Shown one piece after another: positions 19,245-29,320 of a stretch of DNA of 64,000 nt. The stretch covers positions 52,815 through 116,814 of the forward strand of contig PBDJ01000022.1 in assembly GCA_002717365.1 (NCBI GenBank). The letters run 5' to 3'. The position numbers and the translations under genes were made by a program. Numbering within the stretch: position 1 is the first letter of the stretch; every line of letters starts with the position of its first letter. Source of the DNA: Acidimicrobiaceae bacterium. Its GTDB lineage: Bacteria; Actinomycetota; Acidimicrobiia; Acidimicrobiales; MedAcidi-G1. Below the pieces are notes generated by a model. It saw only the letters and a program-made list of their open reading frames with translations, searched no databases and was not told the DNA's origin.

Positions 19245-20504
19245 GTGACTAGTTCCCTGACGGTCATCGGCCTGGGTTATGTAGGCCTGCCTCTCGCCCG
19301 AGAGGCCTGCCGGTCAGGGCTCGCAGTAACCGGTCTCGACATCGATCCGTCCGTCGTGGCCGGGCTCATGAATGGCCAAACACACGTTGATGATGTCAAC
19401 TCCTCCGATCTTGCGGAAATGCTGCAAGCTGGCTTCCACGTCACCAGCGACTCAACCTGCCTTGAGAGCTCCGACACTGTCGTTATCTGCGTTCCCACCC
19501 CCCTCAACGAGTACGGCACACCCAATCTGGACGCAGTCAAGGCTGCGACACGAACGGTCTCAGAGAAACTGCAACCAGGCACTCTTGTCGTCCTCGAGTC
19601 GACCACCTACCCCGGGACGACCGAGGACATAATCCGACCGATCCTTGAGGCAGGCAGTGGCCTTAGCGCCGGTACAGATTTCTACCTGTCGTACTCGCCA
19701 GAGCGCATAGACCCCGGAAATCCCGATTGGGGCCTACGTAATACCCCGAAGGTCGTTGGTGGACTGACACCGACCTGTACCGAACAGGCCGTGAGGTTCT
19801 ACGACCAGATCGTCGACACCGTGGTTCCCACGGTCGGAACTCGAGAGGCCGAGTTGGCAAAGCTCCTTGAGAACACCTATCGACACGTAAACATCGCTCT
19901 CATGAACGAAATGTCAGTCTTCTGCCACGAGCTAGATGTCGACCTGTGGGCAGCTATTGAAGCCGCCAAGACCAAGCCATTCGGATACGAGGCCTTCTAC
20001 CCGGGACCTGGGGTAGGTGGCCACTGCATCCCGATCGACCCGAACTACCTGTCATGGGTCGTGCGATCGGTCGGCTACCGGTTCCGGTTCGTGGAGTTGG
20101 CAGAAGAGATCTCTGACCGGATGCCGGCCTATGTCGCTAAGCGAGTCCAGGACTCGCTCAATGCCGACAAGAAGTCTGTGAACGGTTCAGTTGTACTTCT
20201 GTTGGGTGTCACCTACAAGGCGAATGTCAGCGATCTGCGTGAGACAGCAGCACGGCCACTAGCAGCGCAGCTGTCCACGATGGGAGCAGACGTCCGTTAT
20301 TTCGATCCCTATGCAGAGACATTCAACTTCAATGGTCGCGAGTTGGTAAGCGAGGACGACCTTGAAGTTGCACTTGCCAATGCAGACCTGACTGTCCTTG
20401 TGCAAGCTCATGACGAGATAGTCGAATCAGGCGCGCTTAGCCGAGCCGGACGCATACTGGATACACGTGGCGTGCTGTCGGGAGACAACGTCGAAAGGCT
20501 GTAA
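19245..20504 (+). CDS. Nucleotide-sugar (UDP-sugar) 6-dehydrogenase
   Basis: LTVIGLGYVGLPLAREA...VVICVPTPLNEYGTPNLDAVKAA...GPGVGGHCIPIDPNYLSW...LLGVTYKANVSDLRETAARPLA. Confidence 0.92.
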   Translation: MTSSLTVIGLGYVGLPLAREACRSGLAVTGLDIDPSVVAGLMNGQTHVDDVNSSDLAEMLQAGFHVTSDSTCLESSDTVVICVPTPLNEYGTPNLDAVKAATRTVSEKLQPGTLVVLESTTYPGTTEDIIRPILEAGSGLSAGTDFYLSYSPERIDPGNPDWGLRNTPKVVGGLTPTCTEQAVRFYDQIVDTVVPTVGTREAELAKLLENTYRHVNIALMNEMSVFCHELDVDLWAAIEAAKTKPFGYEAFYPGPGVGGHCIPIDPNYLSWVVRSVGYRFRFVELAEEISDRMPAYVAKRVQDSLNADKKSVNGSVVLLLGVTYKANVSDLRETAARPLAAQLSTMGADVRYFDPYAETFNFNGRELVSEDDLEVALANADLTVLVQAHDEIVESGALSRAGRILDTRGVLSGDNVERL

Positions 20505-20533
20505 TCCCAGGAGGCGGCGTTTCTGCTAGCGGG

Positions 20534-22441
20534 CTAGTCGGCAGAATCTAAGCGTTGCAGGAAGGTGAACATCTCGGCTCGAGTCACGGTGCCGCCCGGA
20601 CAATACGACGTCGGCGTGCATCCGGTGGTCGTGCCGGACGCCAACAACCAGTCGATGGCCGGTCCTGCAAAGAAGTCGGCGGCTACGTCACTGAAGCCTG
20701 CACTGGTAGAACCCGCCGGTGAACCCTCCAGCCGCCACAGAAAGGCCGCCATCTCCGCACGGGTCACGGTGCCATCCGGGCAGTAGGTGGTTGCGGTGCA
20801 ACCTAGGGTGATGCCCGCCTCAGCCAAGAAATCTACTGCTGGGCCGTAGGTCGCATCGGAAGGCACATCAGCGAATACAGCGCTCACTGTGGCCAGCGGA
20901 AGGCTCCTGAATCGCCACAGGAAGCGGGCCATCTCGTCCCGGGTTACCGCCAGCTCTGGACAGGTTAAATCGCCAAGCGTGGGACAACCGTCGGTGATCC
21001 CTGCCGTGAACGCCCAGTCGATAGCGGTCTCCGCCCAATGGCCACGGATCGTAGCGATGGTCGACGGGAGGCTCCCCAGGCGGGCGACACCCCAGCCGTA
21101 CTTGTAATCCGGGTCGTTGGCTCTACTGGCCCGGCTGGTGAGCCGTGCCTTGACCTGGGCCGGCGTCAGATCGGGTGCAGCGCTTCGGATGAGTGCCACT
21201 AGGCCGGCCACGTGGGGAGCCGCGTACGATGTGCCTAAGTTGTCAACACCGGCCCACGCCGAAGTTGTGATCTGGTCGGGGCCCACCACGTCGGGCTTGC
21301 GGTCACCCATGTGGTTAGGTCCCCACGCACTATAGGACTGGAGTTTCTCAGTCCTCCAGTTCACGGCCCCGACTGTGATCACATCCGCCATGTTGCCAGG
21401 CACCCCGATGCTGGCCGCCGGGTTCGCGAACTCCAGCGGACTCGTGCCCCACGTCCGGGTCTCATAAGTGGTCTCAGGGCCCGATCGACGGGTCACCCCG
21501 TACGAGTAGTTGTGCCGGGCACCGGTTTCATTAGCCAGCGTAAGGATCTCGGTGGCGAGTTCCCCGAAGCCCTGCCGGTTTTCCGTGCACTCGATCTGGG
21601 TCGGCTGCCCGTCGGAATCGAAGAGTTCCATGTCGAATAGGCAGAGGTCCAGGTCGGTCGTCGGGTCATTCCAACTCAGCGAGACCTCCGCCTTGTCACC
21701 CGAGTCGATCGTGAACCTGTTGTGCTCAATGCCTCCGCTAGTTACTTCGATCCAACCGTCACCGTCGACATCCATCGTGGTGCCGTTGTGGTGCTTGTCT
21801 GCAGAGTTACCTGCCGCCACCACCCATGCGATCCCGCCGTCGATCGACCGCTGGATGATCGGTGCCGTCCAGTGGGTGCCGTCTAGTGGACCGTCGGTCC
21901 ACTCCATCGAGAAGGTCACAACGTCTACTCCAGCGAACTCCATCCACGCCACAGCCTCAGCGAACTTTTCGTCTGCGAAGGTCACCAAGATCAGCTCGGC
22001 GTCGGGAGCCACGTCGTGCACGATCTCGGCCATTTGGGTTCCGTGGTCGGTGAGTTTGTCGATGATCCCATCCGAGTCGAACGCCATCTCCAGAAGGTCA
22101 GCTGGAAGGTCGTCGGCCGGTACGTTGTCGATACCGTCAAAGCCCACATCCAGAATTGCCACCTTGACCCCAGCCCCCGTGTAGCCGGCGGCGTGCCAGG
22201 CCGGGGCGCCACTGTCTGCGAGGCCCTCTGAAAGGACCGCCAACGCGAGTCGCGCTGGCACGGAAGTGTCAACCGCAGTCGCAATGTCGGTTGGCGTGAT
22301 CCTGTCAGTAGCAACGTACTGGCCGACGAACCGGCTCGACTCAACTCGTTTGAGTCCGGTGGCGGGAGCACCGAAGGTGGTCGTCAGCCCCAACACGAGC
22401 AGCATGATGCTCCCACCAGCAACATTGTGGAAGCGGCTCAT
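20534..22441 (-). CDS. Secreted subtilisin-like (S8) serine protease with three C-terminal SLH-type repeats
   Basis: Signal-like N-terminus MSRFHNVAGGSIMLLVLGLTTTFG; KVAILDVGFDGID, DHGTQMAEIVHDVAPDAELIL, GTSYAAPHVAGLVALI; three repeats with (C)PxxxVTRxEMxxFLxR. Start moved from 22567 to ATG 22441. Confidence 0.88.
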   Translation of the reverse strand: MSRFHNVAGGSIMLLVLGLTTTFGAPATGLKRVESSRFVGQYVATDRITPTDIATAVDTSVPARLALAVLSEGLADSGAPAWHAAGYTGAGVKVAILDVGFDGIDNVPADDLPADLLEMAFDSDGIIDKLTDHGTQMAEIVHDVAPDAELILVTFADEKFAEAVAWMEFAGVDVVTFSMEWTDGPLDGTHWTAPIIQRSIDGGIAWVVAAGNSADKHHNGTTMDVDGDGWIEVTSGGIEHNRFTIDSGDKAEVSLSWNDPTTDLDLCLFDMELFDSDGQPTQIECTENRQGFGELATEILTLANETGARHNYSYGVTRRSGPETTYETRTWGTSPLEFANPAASIGVPGNMADVITVGAVNWRTEKLQSYSAWGPNHMGDRKPDVVGPDQITTSAWAGVDNLGTSYAAPHVAGLVALIRSAAPDLTPAQVKARLTSRASRANDPDYKYGWGVARLGSLPSTIATIRGHWAETAIDWAFTAGITDGCPTLGDLTCPELAVTRDEMARFLWRFRSLPLATVSAVFADVPSDATYGPAVDFLAEAGITLGCTATTYCPDGTVTRAEMAAFLWRLEGSPAGSTSAGFSDVAADFFAGPAIDWLLASGTTTGCTPTSYCPGGTVTRAEMFTFLQRLDSAD

Positions 22442-22485
22442 CCGGTCACAGTACCGGCAGCCCTCGGCGGCGAAGCCGTCCCGGG

Positions 22486-23481
22486 GTGGCCGCCATAGGC
22501 TGTGTAGGTCTGCTACGGAAGCCCCCCTGCATCGACGGAGGACAGGCCATCGATTACATCCGCCCATCTGAGCCCCGCATAGCCGTGTTGGTGCCCTGCC
22601 TCAACGAGGCGGCCACCATTGGCGACGTTGTAGCCGGGTTCCAGACGTCTCTTCCTGATTGTGTGGTCCACGTCTACGACAATGGGTCCACTGACGAAAC
22701 GGCGCGCCTAGCCGCCGACGCCGGGGCGGTGGTGCGAACCGAACCAGTCCCCGGCAAAGGCCGGGTGGTGCGGCGCATGTTCGCTGAAGTTGACGCCGAT
22801 GTCTACGTCATGGCCGATGGCGACGGCACCTACGACCCATCTGGAGCCTCAATGCTCGTGAAATGCCTGGTCAACGATGGTCTTGACATGGTCGTCGGCA
22901 CCCGCACGGGGGTCACGACCGACGCCGGTAGGGCTGGACACGCCTTCGGCAACCGCCTGTTCAACCGCCTATACCGAGCCCTGTTTGGTTCCGGCTTCAC
23001 TGACATACTCTCTGGCTACCGAGCGTTCTCCCGGTGCTTCGTGAAGAGTTTCCCCGCTGTGTCATCCGGCTTCGAGATCGAGACCGAAATGTCGGTCCAC
23101 GCCTCGCAGTTGCGCCTTCCGGTAGCCGAGGTCGAGGTCGACTACGGCACCCGGCCCGATGGTTCAACCAGCAAACTCCGTACTGTGGCCGACGGAACCA
23201 ACATCCTGCGGGCCATGCTGGTCCTACTCAAGGAGTACCGGCCCCTAGCGTTCTTTGGATGGGTTGCCGGTGCCTGCTATGTGACCTCAGTGGCCCTCGG
23301 TATTCCATTGGCCATCACTTACGCCCAGACCGGTCTCGTTCCACGCCTACCGACAGCCATTCTGGCCACCGGCCTAGCCGTGGTCGGCCTACTCATGACG
23401 ACTGCAGGCCTCGTGTTGGACTCGATTGCCAAGGGTCGACTTGAGGCCAAGCGTCTCGCTTACCTGTCGCTTGCTTCGTAA
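22486..23481 (+). CDS. GT2, polyprenyl-phosphate glycosyltransferase-like, with C-terminal TM segments
   Basis: IAVLVPCLNEAATIGDVVAGFQTSLPDCVVHVYDNGSTDETARLAADAGAVVRTEPVPGKGRVVRRMFAEVDADVYVMADGDGTYDPS. True start may be downstream of 22486. Confidence 0.86.
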   Translation: MAAIGCVGLLRKPPCIDGGQAIDYIRPSEPRIAVLVPCLNEAATIGDVVAGFQTSLPDCVVHVYDNGSTDETARLAADAGAVVRTEPVPGKGRVVRRMFAEVDADVYVMADGDGTYDPSGASMLVKCLVNDGLDMVVGTRTGVTTDAGRAGHAFGNRLFNRLYRALFGSGFTDILSGYRAFSRCFVKSFPAVSSGFEIETEMSVHASQLRLPVAEVEVDYGTRPDGSTSKLRTVADGTNILRAMLVLLKEYRPLAFFGWVAGACYVTSVALGIPLAITYAQTGLVPRLPTAILATGLAVVGLLMTTAGLVLDSIAKGRLEAKRLAYLSLAS

Positions 23482-23574
23482 CAACATGCCGGCGATTCAC
23501 TGGGATCGCATCTATCCAGACATGCATTCATTGGGCTCCGAAAGGTTGTTCAAGTTCTCTCCAAGTACCAGAAC

Positions 23575-24264
23575 CTACGTAGCGCAGGGACCTGAAATGG
23601 AGAAATGGTTGCGCCAGAGGTCCTTTGCGCCATCGTGAACGACCCCGACCTGTGCCGGTATCGATGACAGACCAACGGTGATCGCCATTGCGAATCGGTG
23701 GCAGCCCCAGAACCCAAAAATAGGTCTAAGGTTTCTATCAATGTGGAACACAATTCCACCAGCTTCTCGGAAGTGAATACGTGACAGTTCAGCACTGGAG
23801 CTGAGCTTTTGATTGTTGCGAACTACATGAAATATTTCGTCTAATTTCTGATAGCGGTTAATGATGTCCTCAATAGACTTACATTCATCAGCAGTGCCTC
23901 TCTCCTTAATCAACTTGAGCAAATGGTCATAGATGCCTGTGGCCTCCCAGGAAACACCGTCATTCCAATGTGCTAAACAAGCTTGAATTTTGACCCAATG
24001 ATTTCGAGAGTCTTGAGTTCTAGGCTCTTCTGTAAGAGGTTCTGATTGGATATCCCAGTCGCCTTTGCGAATTTTACCAAAGTCATCCCAGTGGAACCCT
24101 GCATTCATCGCCTCGCACTGTTGAGGGTCCACCCAGATTCGTTCATGCATCCGAGGCGTGTGAGGCCCGTACACAAACATGTTAGAGACATCCCGCATAG
24201 CGACCCTGGAAAGAAAATGGACCCCTCGGTATGCCGTGTGAAGCGCATTGGGCAAGGCAGCCAT
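23575..24264 (-). CDS. Uncharacterised protein with a possible ParB-like motif
   Basis: 229-aa ORF; C-terminal DRNLRPIFGFWGCHRFAMAITVGLSSIPAQVGVVH resembles ParB-type '(D)G...GxHRlaaA..lGl..IPv.V'. No close family recognised. Confidence 0.6.
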   Translation of the reverse strand: MAALPNALHTAYRGVHFLSRVAMRDVSNMFVYGPHTPRMHERIWVDPQQCEAMNAGFHWDDFGKIRKGDWDIQSEPLTEEPRTQDSRNHWVKIQACLAHWNDGVSWEATGIYDHLLKLIKERGTADECKSIEDIINRYQKLDEIFHVVRNNQKLSSSAELSRIHFREAGGIVFHIDRNLRPIFGFWGCHRFAMAITVGLSSIPAQVGVVHDGAKDLWRNHFSISGPCAT

Positions 24265-24345
24265 AGTTTGAGACCATACCTACCAGTAGTCACATGAACC
24301 GCGCCATAGGACGCCCAGCTCTTGATGAGTGGATAGTGTTTCCGG

Positions 24346-25083
24346 ATGCTGAGACGGCTGCGAAGACACGTCCTACTTGGCCATCCGCTGGCCCGCCGTG
24401 TCGTTCGACCCTTACCGGCTCCAGTGAAACAGCGCTTGCTCACCATGGCAGGTATGTCCGGCATCCACCGCTATCAAGATTTCCGAGATCCAACCGCCAA
24501 GGCGGTTCTCATTGCAGAGTTCCTTAGAGGATCCGTGGCGAGTTATCCTCAGTCGGTCCTGGACGTCGGATGCAACGCCGGTGAAATAACCCGGTACCTG
24601 AACAAAGAGGGTTTCCTAACCGTGGGGATAGACCTCCACGAAGTCCTCGACCGGGTCCCACCCGGCAGGAAACATTCCGCATTGATCCCGTTCGAGGTTG
24701 ACTCGGAATCAGTACCACGACTGCCATCGTTCGATTCGGTTCTGTTACTGTCAGTTCACCATCAGTGGATTGCGACAAATGGCGACACTGCTACTCGACG
24801 ATTAGTGCGCGATCTGTCGAATAAAGCTGATAAGACAATGGTTATTGAGTTCTCCTGTCTAAACTCTAAGTATGGTAAATATCACCCCGAACTATTCGTT
24901 GACAATAATCCAGCTTCTGTCACTGAATACGCTTCTGAATGGCTCACTGAGACGCTACCGGATTTTATCTTTGATTTCCTAGGGCTTAATGTGGAACACC
25001 CAGTAGACGAACCCCATCGAGTCCTACTCGGTGGTAGACGAATAGATTCTTCAACCCATCCAAGCTCGGATATAAGTCAATGA
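24346..25083 (+). CDS. Class I SAM-dependent methyltransferase
   Basis: QSVLDVGCNAGEITRYLNKEGFLTVGIDLHE (SAM motif I), FDSVLLLSVHHQW. Confidence 0.8.
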   Translation: MLRRLRRHVLLGHPLARRVVRPLPAPVKQRLLTMAGMSGIHRYQDFRDPTAKAVLIAEFLRGSVASYPQSVLDVGCNAGEITRYLNKEGFLTVGIDLHEVLDRVPPGRKHSALIPFEVDSESVPRLPSFDSVLLLSVHHQWIATNGDTATRRLVRDLSNKADKTMVIEFSCLNSKYGKYHPELFVDNNPASVTEYASEWLTETLPDFIFDFLGLNVEHPVDEPHRVLLGGRRIDSSTHPSSDISQ

Positions 25084-26024
25084 AGGTTCTCATTACCGGC
25101 GGGGCTGGCTTTATTGGCGCAAACCTGGCACGAGATTTGGCTTCTCGCTCGGACGTAGACGAAGTCGTCGTCTTGGATGATCTGTCCTTTGGGTATCAAA
25201 GCAACCTTGACGGCACTGACGTGCAATTCGTAAAAGGCTCGATTTTGGATGAGCAAGTGCTCGCCGACGCCTCCTTGGGCGCAAGCGCGATCGTCCATCT
25301 TGCAGCACGATCATCGGTACCAAGGTCGATCGCTGAACCGATGGCCGCACATGAGGTGAACACGACCGGAACCGCAATGGTGCTTGAAGCCGCTCGAAGA
25401 GGAAACGGAGTCCAAGTCATTGTGGCCTCGTCGTCGTCTGTCTACGGCCAAACCGATGTGTTGCCGAAGTATGAGTCACTTCCAGCACGCCCGGTGAGCC
25501 CGTATGCGGCAAGCAAGTTGGCCACCGAGTCCTACACCCTTGCGTGGTCGCACAGCTATGGACTTCCTGCCCTGGCACTCCGCTTCTTCAACGTGTTCGG
25601 GCCGCTCCAGCCCCCTATTCACACCTACGCGGCGGTAATACCAGCGTTCATTTCCGCTGCGATGACAAAGAGGCACTTGCCCGTCCATGGCGATGGAACA
25701 CAGTCGAGAGACTTCACGTACGTTGACTCGGTGGTCGAGGTCATCACCGATGCCATCATGCGTCGGGTTAGCTACAAAGAGCCGGTCAACCTGGCATTCG
25801 GCACGCGAATCACCCTCCTGGAATTGATTGCCGAACTCGAGGAGATCCTGGATAGAACGCTTCCGATTGATTTCCTGCCGACACGTGCCGGCGACGTACC
25901 AACCTCTCAGGCAGACGCATCAAGGTTGGATGAACTTTTCCCAGACCTTAAACCAACGCCACTGTCAGAAGGCTTGCGGGCGACCGTCGAGTGGTTCGAG
26001 TCGGTACGTCCGTGGGAACAGTGA
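25080..26024 (+). CDS. NAD-dependent epimerase (UDP-glucose/GlcNAc 4-epimerase-like)
   Basis: MKVLITGGAGFIGANLARDL, VVLDDLSFGYQSNLDG, SSSSVYGQTDVLPKYESLPARPVSPYAASKLATESYTLAW, FFNVFGPLQPPIHTYAAVIPAF. Confidence 0.9.
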   Translation: MKVLITGGAGFIGANLARDLASRSDVDEVVVLDDLSFGYQSNLDGTDVQFVKGSILDEQVLADASLGASAIVHLAARSSVPRSIAEPMAAHEVNTTGTAMVLEAARRGNGVQVIVASSSSVYGQTDVLPKYESLPARPVSPYAASKLATESYTLAWSHSYGLPALALRFFNVFGPLQPPIHTYAAVIPAFISAAMTKRHLPVHGDGTQSRDFTYVDSVVEVITDAIMRRVSYKEPVNLAFGTRITLLELIAELEEILDRTLPIDFLPTRAGDVPTSQADASRLDELFPDLKPTPLSEGLRATVEWFESVRPWEQ

Positions 26025-26065
26025 ACCTGACTTCTATTCGATCAAGAACAGGCCAGTACCGCTGA

Positions 26066-27124
26066 TCACCCACTGGTATCGGTAGGTCCTACATCTTTCG
26101 TTATGGGTGAGACCACCGGAACCCTCAGAAGTGCACCTCCCGACAGCATGAGCGTCAGGCCGATCAAACCGGTAATAAGCCAGGCTGAGTTCGGACTGAC
26201 GCGGCTCACGGTGTAGGTGAGGATGCCTACACCGACAGCACCCATGTAAATGATCCCCACCGCATGGGGAACCGCCATCCCCAACCTCACCAGGCGATGG
26301 CTCACGTGGTCTTGTCCACCTTGGAAGGGGCTTCCTCCGGCGGCCAGACGGGACACTGTAACGAGCGTGGTATCAAAAATTGCAGTCGAGCAGGCCAGTA
26401 CCGGCACCATCGCACTTGCTCCCCGACCGGACTCGAATCGCAACTTGATACCTAGGTACGCGACAAGAAAACCAATGAACAGTGATCCACCATCGCCCAT
26501 GTATATGCGAGCAGGGTGGAAGTTGTGTCGCAGAAAACCAACTGTGCACCCAGCCAGACCCACGGCGAGCGCCGCCACAAGGAACTGTCCGTTAGCGATA
26601 GCGACGGCGAAGATTGTCAGGCTGCTAATCGCAGCCAGACCTGCGGCTAGGCCATCCATGTTGTCGAGCAGGTTGAAAGCATTGGTGATGCCCACGATCC
26701 ACAGCACTGTGAGACCCAGATCAAGTACTCCAATGCCGCTGACTGTTACCCCTGTCCCGAGCGACCAGACGACAAGCGCGACTACTACCTCAGCGGCAAC
26801 CCGCCATAGAGGCGACACATGTCCCAGGTCATCGGCTAAGCCGACAACTGACAGAAGTACACCGAGCGTAAGAACGATGAAGAGTTCCCCACTGCCGCCG
26901 TGCGGAGCCTCAAGAATGGCGAAAACGACAACGGCCGTGGCAAAGGCCAGAACGATGGCAACACCACCCAGGTACGGCACAGCCGTGTGGTGGCTCTTGT
27001 GTTCACCCGGCTGGTCGAGCAGGTTCTCGCGGATGGCGATCCGCATGACAGAGGGGGTAAGCACGACGCACAGCGCTCCCGAACCGACAAACACCGCCAG
27101 GTACGCCCACCACTGACCCGTCAC
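26066..27124 (-). CDS. Undecaprenyl-phosphate glycosyl-1-phosphate transferase (WecA/MraY family)
   Basis: AVPYLGGVAIVLAF, LSVVGLADDLG, NAFNLLDNMDGLAAGLAAISS, RIYMGDGGSLFIGFLVAYLGI, DHVSHRLVRLG. Confidence 0.93.
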   Translation of the reverse strand: MTGQWWAYLAVFVGSGALCVVLTPSVMRIAIRENLLDQPGEHKSHHTAVPYLGGVAIVLAFATAVVVFAILEAPHGGSGELFIVLTLGVLLSVVGLADDLGHVSPLWRVAAEVVVALVVWSLGTGVTVSGIGVLDLGLTVLWIVGITNAFNLLDNMDGLAAGLAAISSLTIFAVAIANGQFLVAALAVGLAGCTVGFLRHNFHPARIYMGDGGSLFIGFLVAYLGIKLRFESGRGASAMVPVLACSTAIFDTTLVTVSRLAAGGSPFQGGQDHVSHRLVRLGMAVPHAVGIIYMGAVGVGILTYTVSRVSPNSAWLITGLIGLTLMLSGGALLRVPVVSPITKDVGPTDTSG

Positions 27125-27139
27125 GGAGTGACCAACCTC

Positions 27140-28099
27140 CTACGAGCGCTGATCCGCGATTACCGAAAGGATGATGTCGTCAAGACCAACTGACGGCTCG
27201 AAGCCAACGAGACGGTTGGCCCGGTTCGTGTTCGGGACTCGACGTTCCATGTCCTCGAAACCCTCTTCATAGGCATCGTCGTATGGGATGAACTCAAGGT
27301 GGCTTTCAGACTCGACAAGGTCGATGACCCGCTCTGCAAGGTCAACCATGGATATCTCATCAGAACCACCAAGGTTGAAAACCTTTCCAAAAGCATCAGG
27401 GTGCTCCGAAAGTGCAATGAGGCCGCTTACCACGTCACTGACGTGACAGAAGCAACGAGTCTGGGTGCCATCACCAAAGACCGTGATGGGCTGGTTCCGG
27501 AGCGCTTGACCGATGAAACGCGGCACCACCATGCCGTAACTGCCAGTCTGGCGGGGCCCAACGGTGTTGAAGAGTCGGACGATTACCGTCTCTAAGCCCT
27601 TTTCACGCCAGTAGGTATAGGCAAGGATCTCGTCAATAGCCTTGGCTTCCGAGTAGGACCAGCGGCTCTTGAGCGGAGAACCAAGGATTCGGTCGTCATC
27701 CTCGGAGAGGCTGTCGGAGGTATTCTTCCCGTAGATCTCAGAAGTCGAGGTGACAAGGATCCGCTTGCCGTACTTGTGGGCCTTTTCTATGACGGTCTCA
27801 GTGCCTCGGATGTTCGTCATGAGGCTCTCGAGAGGCCTCTCGACAATCAGGTTCACCCCGACCGCGGCGGCTAGATGGAAGACCGTGTCCACCCTTGAGA
27901 CAACGTGGTCGACCAGATCCGCGTTGAGGACCGAACCAAGGACAAACTCAGCATCTGGACTGCCGGTCAAATGTTCGATGTTTGCCAGGCGACCGGTAGA
28001 GAGGTCATCCAGCAGAACCACTTGGTCACCACGGTCAAGTAGCCGGTCGGCCAGGTGCGATCCAATGAAACCGGCTCCGCCGGTAACGAGGGCCCTCAT
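27140..28099 (-). CDS. NAD-dependent epimerase/dehydratase (UDP-glucuronate decarboxylase/epimerase-like)
   Basis: MRALVTGGAGFIGSHLADRLLDRGDQVVLLDDLSTGRLANIEHL; STSEIYGKNT; YSEAKAIDEILAYTYWREKGLETVIVRLFNTVGPRQTGSYGMVVPRF. Confidence 0.88.
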   Translation of the reverse strand: MRALVTGGAGFIGSHLADRLLDRGDQVVLLDDLSTGRLANIEHLTGSPDAEFVLGSVLNADLVDHVVSRVDTVFHLAAAVGVNLIVERPLESLMTNIRGTETVIEKAHKYGKRILVTSTSEIYGKNTSDSLSEDDDRILGSPLKSRWSYSEAKAIDEILAYTYWREKGLETVIVRLFNTVGPRQTGSYGMVVPRFIGQALRNQPITVFGDGTQTRCFCHVSDVVSGLIALSEHPDAFGKVFNLGGSDEISMVDLAERVIDLVESESHLEFIPYDDAYEEGFEDMERRVPNTNRANRLVGFEPSVGLDDIILSVIADQRS

Positions 28100-28120
28100 T
28101 CTGCGAGCCTACCAATGGGG

Positions 28121-29320
28121 TCAACCGCGACCGGACTGTGGGCCACCGGCACCCAGAGCGCTCATCAGTCGATCGTAAAGCGCTGCGTGGTCGGCAATGA
28201 GACGCTCCACACTGAACTCTGCGTCAGCCCTCGCAAGAGCAGCCGCACCCATCTGATCCCGAAGATCGGGGTCGAGAAGTCTCAGCAACCCATCGGCAAC
28301 CGCTGCAGCCTCCGGGGCTACGACCAGGCCGGTCACACCATCTAGGACCACCTCCCCGGCGCTACCAACATCGGTAGTTACCGCTGGCACCCCTGCCATG
28401 GCCGCCTCGATGAGAGTGACGGGCATTCCTTCACTATCGGATGTGAGCACCACACAGTCAGAGGCCATATACAAGTCACCAATGTCGGGTTGCCAGCCGA
28501 GTAAGCGAACTGCCGAGCCGAGAGGCTCGGCTCGGAGTCTGGTTTTCTCCAACAAGTCACCTTCTCCGACCAGACCCAGTACGACATCAGGGCGATGGTC
28601 CAGAACTAGTGACATTGCATCTATCAGGCGATCGGGACGCTTGATAGCCGTCAGCCGGCCCACAAAGAGGACTACAGGTACATCAGATGGCAGGCCGAGT
28701 CGGGCTCGGGCCGACTCTCTGTCGCTAGTGGTGGCGCGGGCTACGCCTGGTGGAATGACCGTGTACTGGTCGTAGTTTCCAATCCCAGCTGCGACAAGGT
28801 CGTCCCGAACCCGCTCTCCCACCGCTACCAGAGCGGTCGTACCACGAGCCAGTAACCGCTCCACGACCACAAGGGTCCGAGAGACGAAGCGGCTGAAGTA
28901 TCCGTGGAGCAAGTGACCGTGGTAGGTGTGAACCCTCACAGGTACCCGAGAAGTCGCGGCCGCTAGACGACCGAGCAGCCCAGCCTTAGCCGTGTGCGTA
29001 TGGACAATGTCAGGCTGGAAGTCGCGTATTGCCCGCCGGATTGCGATAAACGCTCGGAGGTCGTCGCTGAACCTAACAGAGCGACCCAAAGTCGGAATCC
29101 GCATCAACGGCAGATCGGGATCACGAAGGTCCACGAAATCGGCCTCACCTTCTCCAACGTCACCGACAATCAGCCGGGTCTCGAACCGGCTGGCGTCGAG
29201 TCCGCGGGGTAGGACACTGACCTGCCACGCCGGACCACCGACGTTCATTCGGGCGATCACCCGCAGAATCCGGACCGGGTGGCTCTCAAGGGGACTCACC
29301 CAGTTTCCTCCACTAACCAC
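28121..29320 (-). CDS. Glycosyltransferase family 4
   Basis: IVHTHTAKAGLLGRLAA, VLFVGRLTAIKRPDRLIDAM, VLTSDSEGMPVTLIEAAMAGVPAVTTDVGSAGEVV. Confidence 0.92.
   Translation of the reverse strand: MVSGGNWVSPLESHPVRILRVIARMNVGGPAWQVSVLPRGLDASRFETRLIVGDVGEGEADFVDLRDPDLPLMRIPTLGRSVRFSDDLRAFIAIRRAIRDFQPDIVHTHTAKAGLLGRLAAATSRVPVRVHTYHGHLLHGYFSRFVSRTLVVVERLLARGTTALVAVGERVRDDLVAAGIGNYDQYTVIPPGVARATTSDRESARARLGLPSDVPVVLFVGRLTAIKRPDRLIDAMSLVLDHRPDVVLGLVGEGDLLEKTRLRAEPLGSAVRLLGWQPDIGDLYMASDCVVLTSDSEGMPVTLIEAAMAGVPAVTTDVGSAGEVVLDGVTGLVVAPEAAAVADGLLRLLDPDLRDQMGAAALARADAEFSVERLIADHAALYDRLMSALGAGGPQSGRG

Noticed and set aside
21510-22184. 224-aa plus-strand ORF
   Set aside because: Antisense to the subtilase catalytic domain; composition typical of shadow ORFs.
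26250-27116. 288-aa plus-strand ORF antisense to the WecA/MraY-like gene
   Set aside because: Low-complexity Ser/Thr/Arg/Pro composition and no motif; the opposite strand has clear MraY-family motifs.
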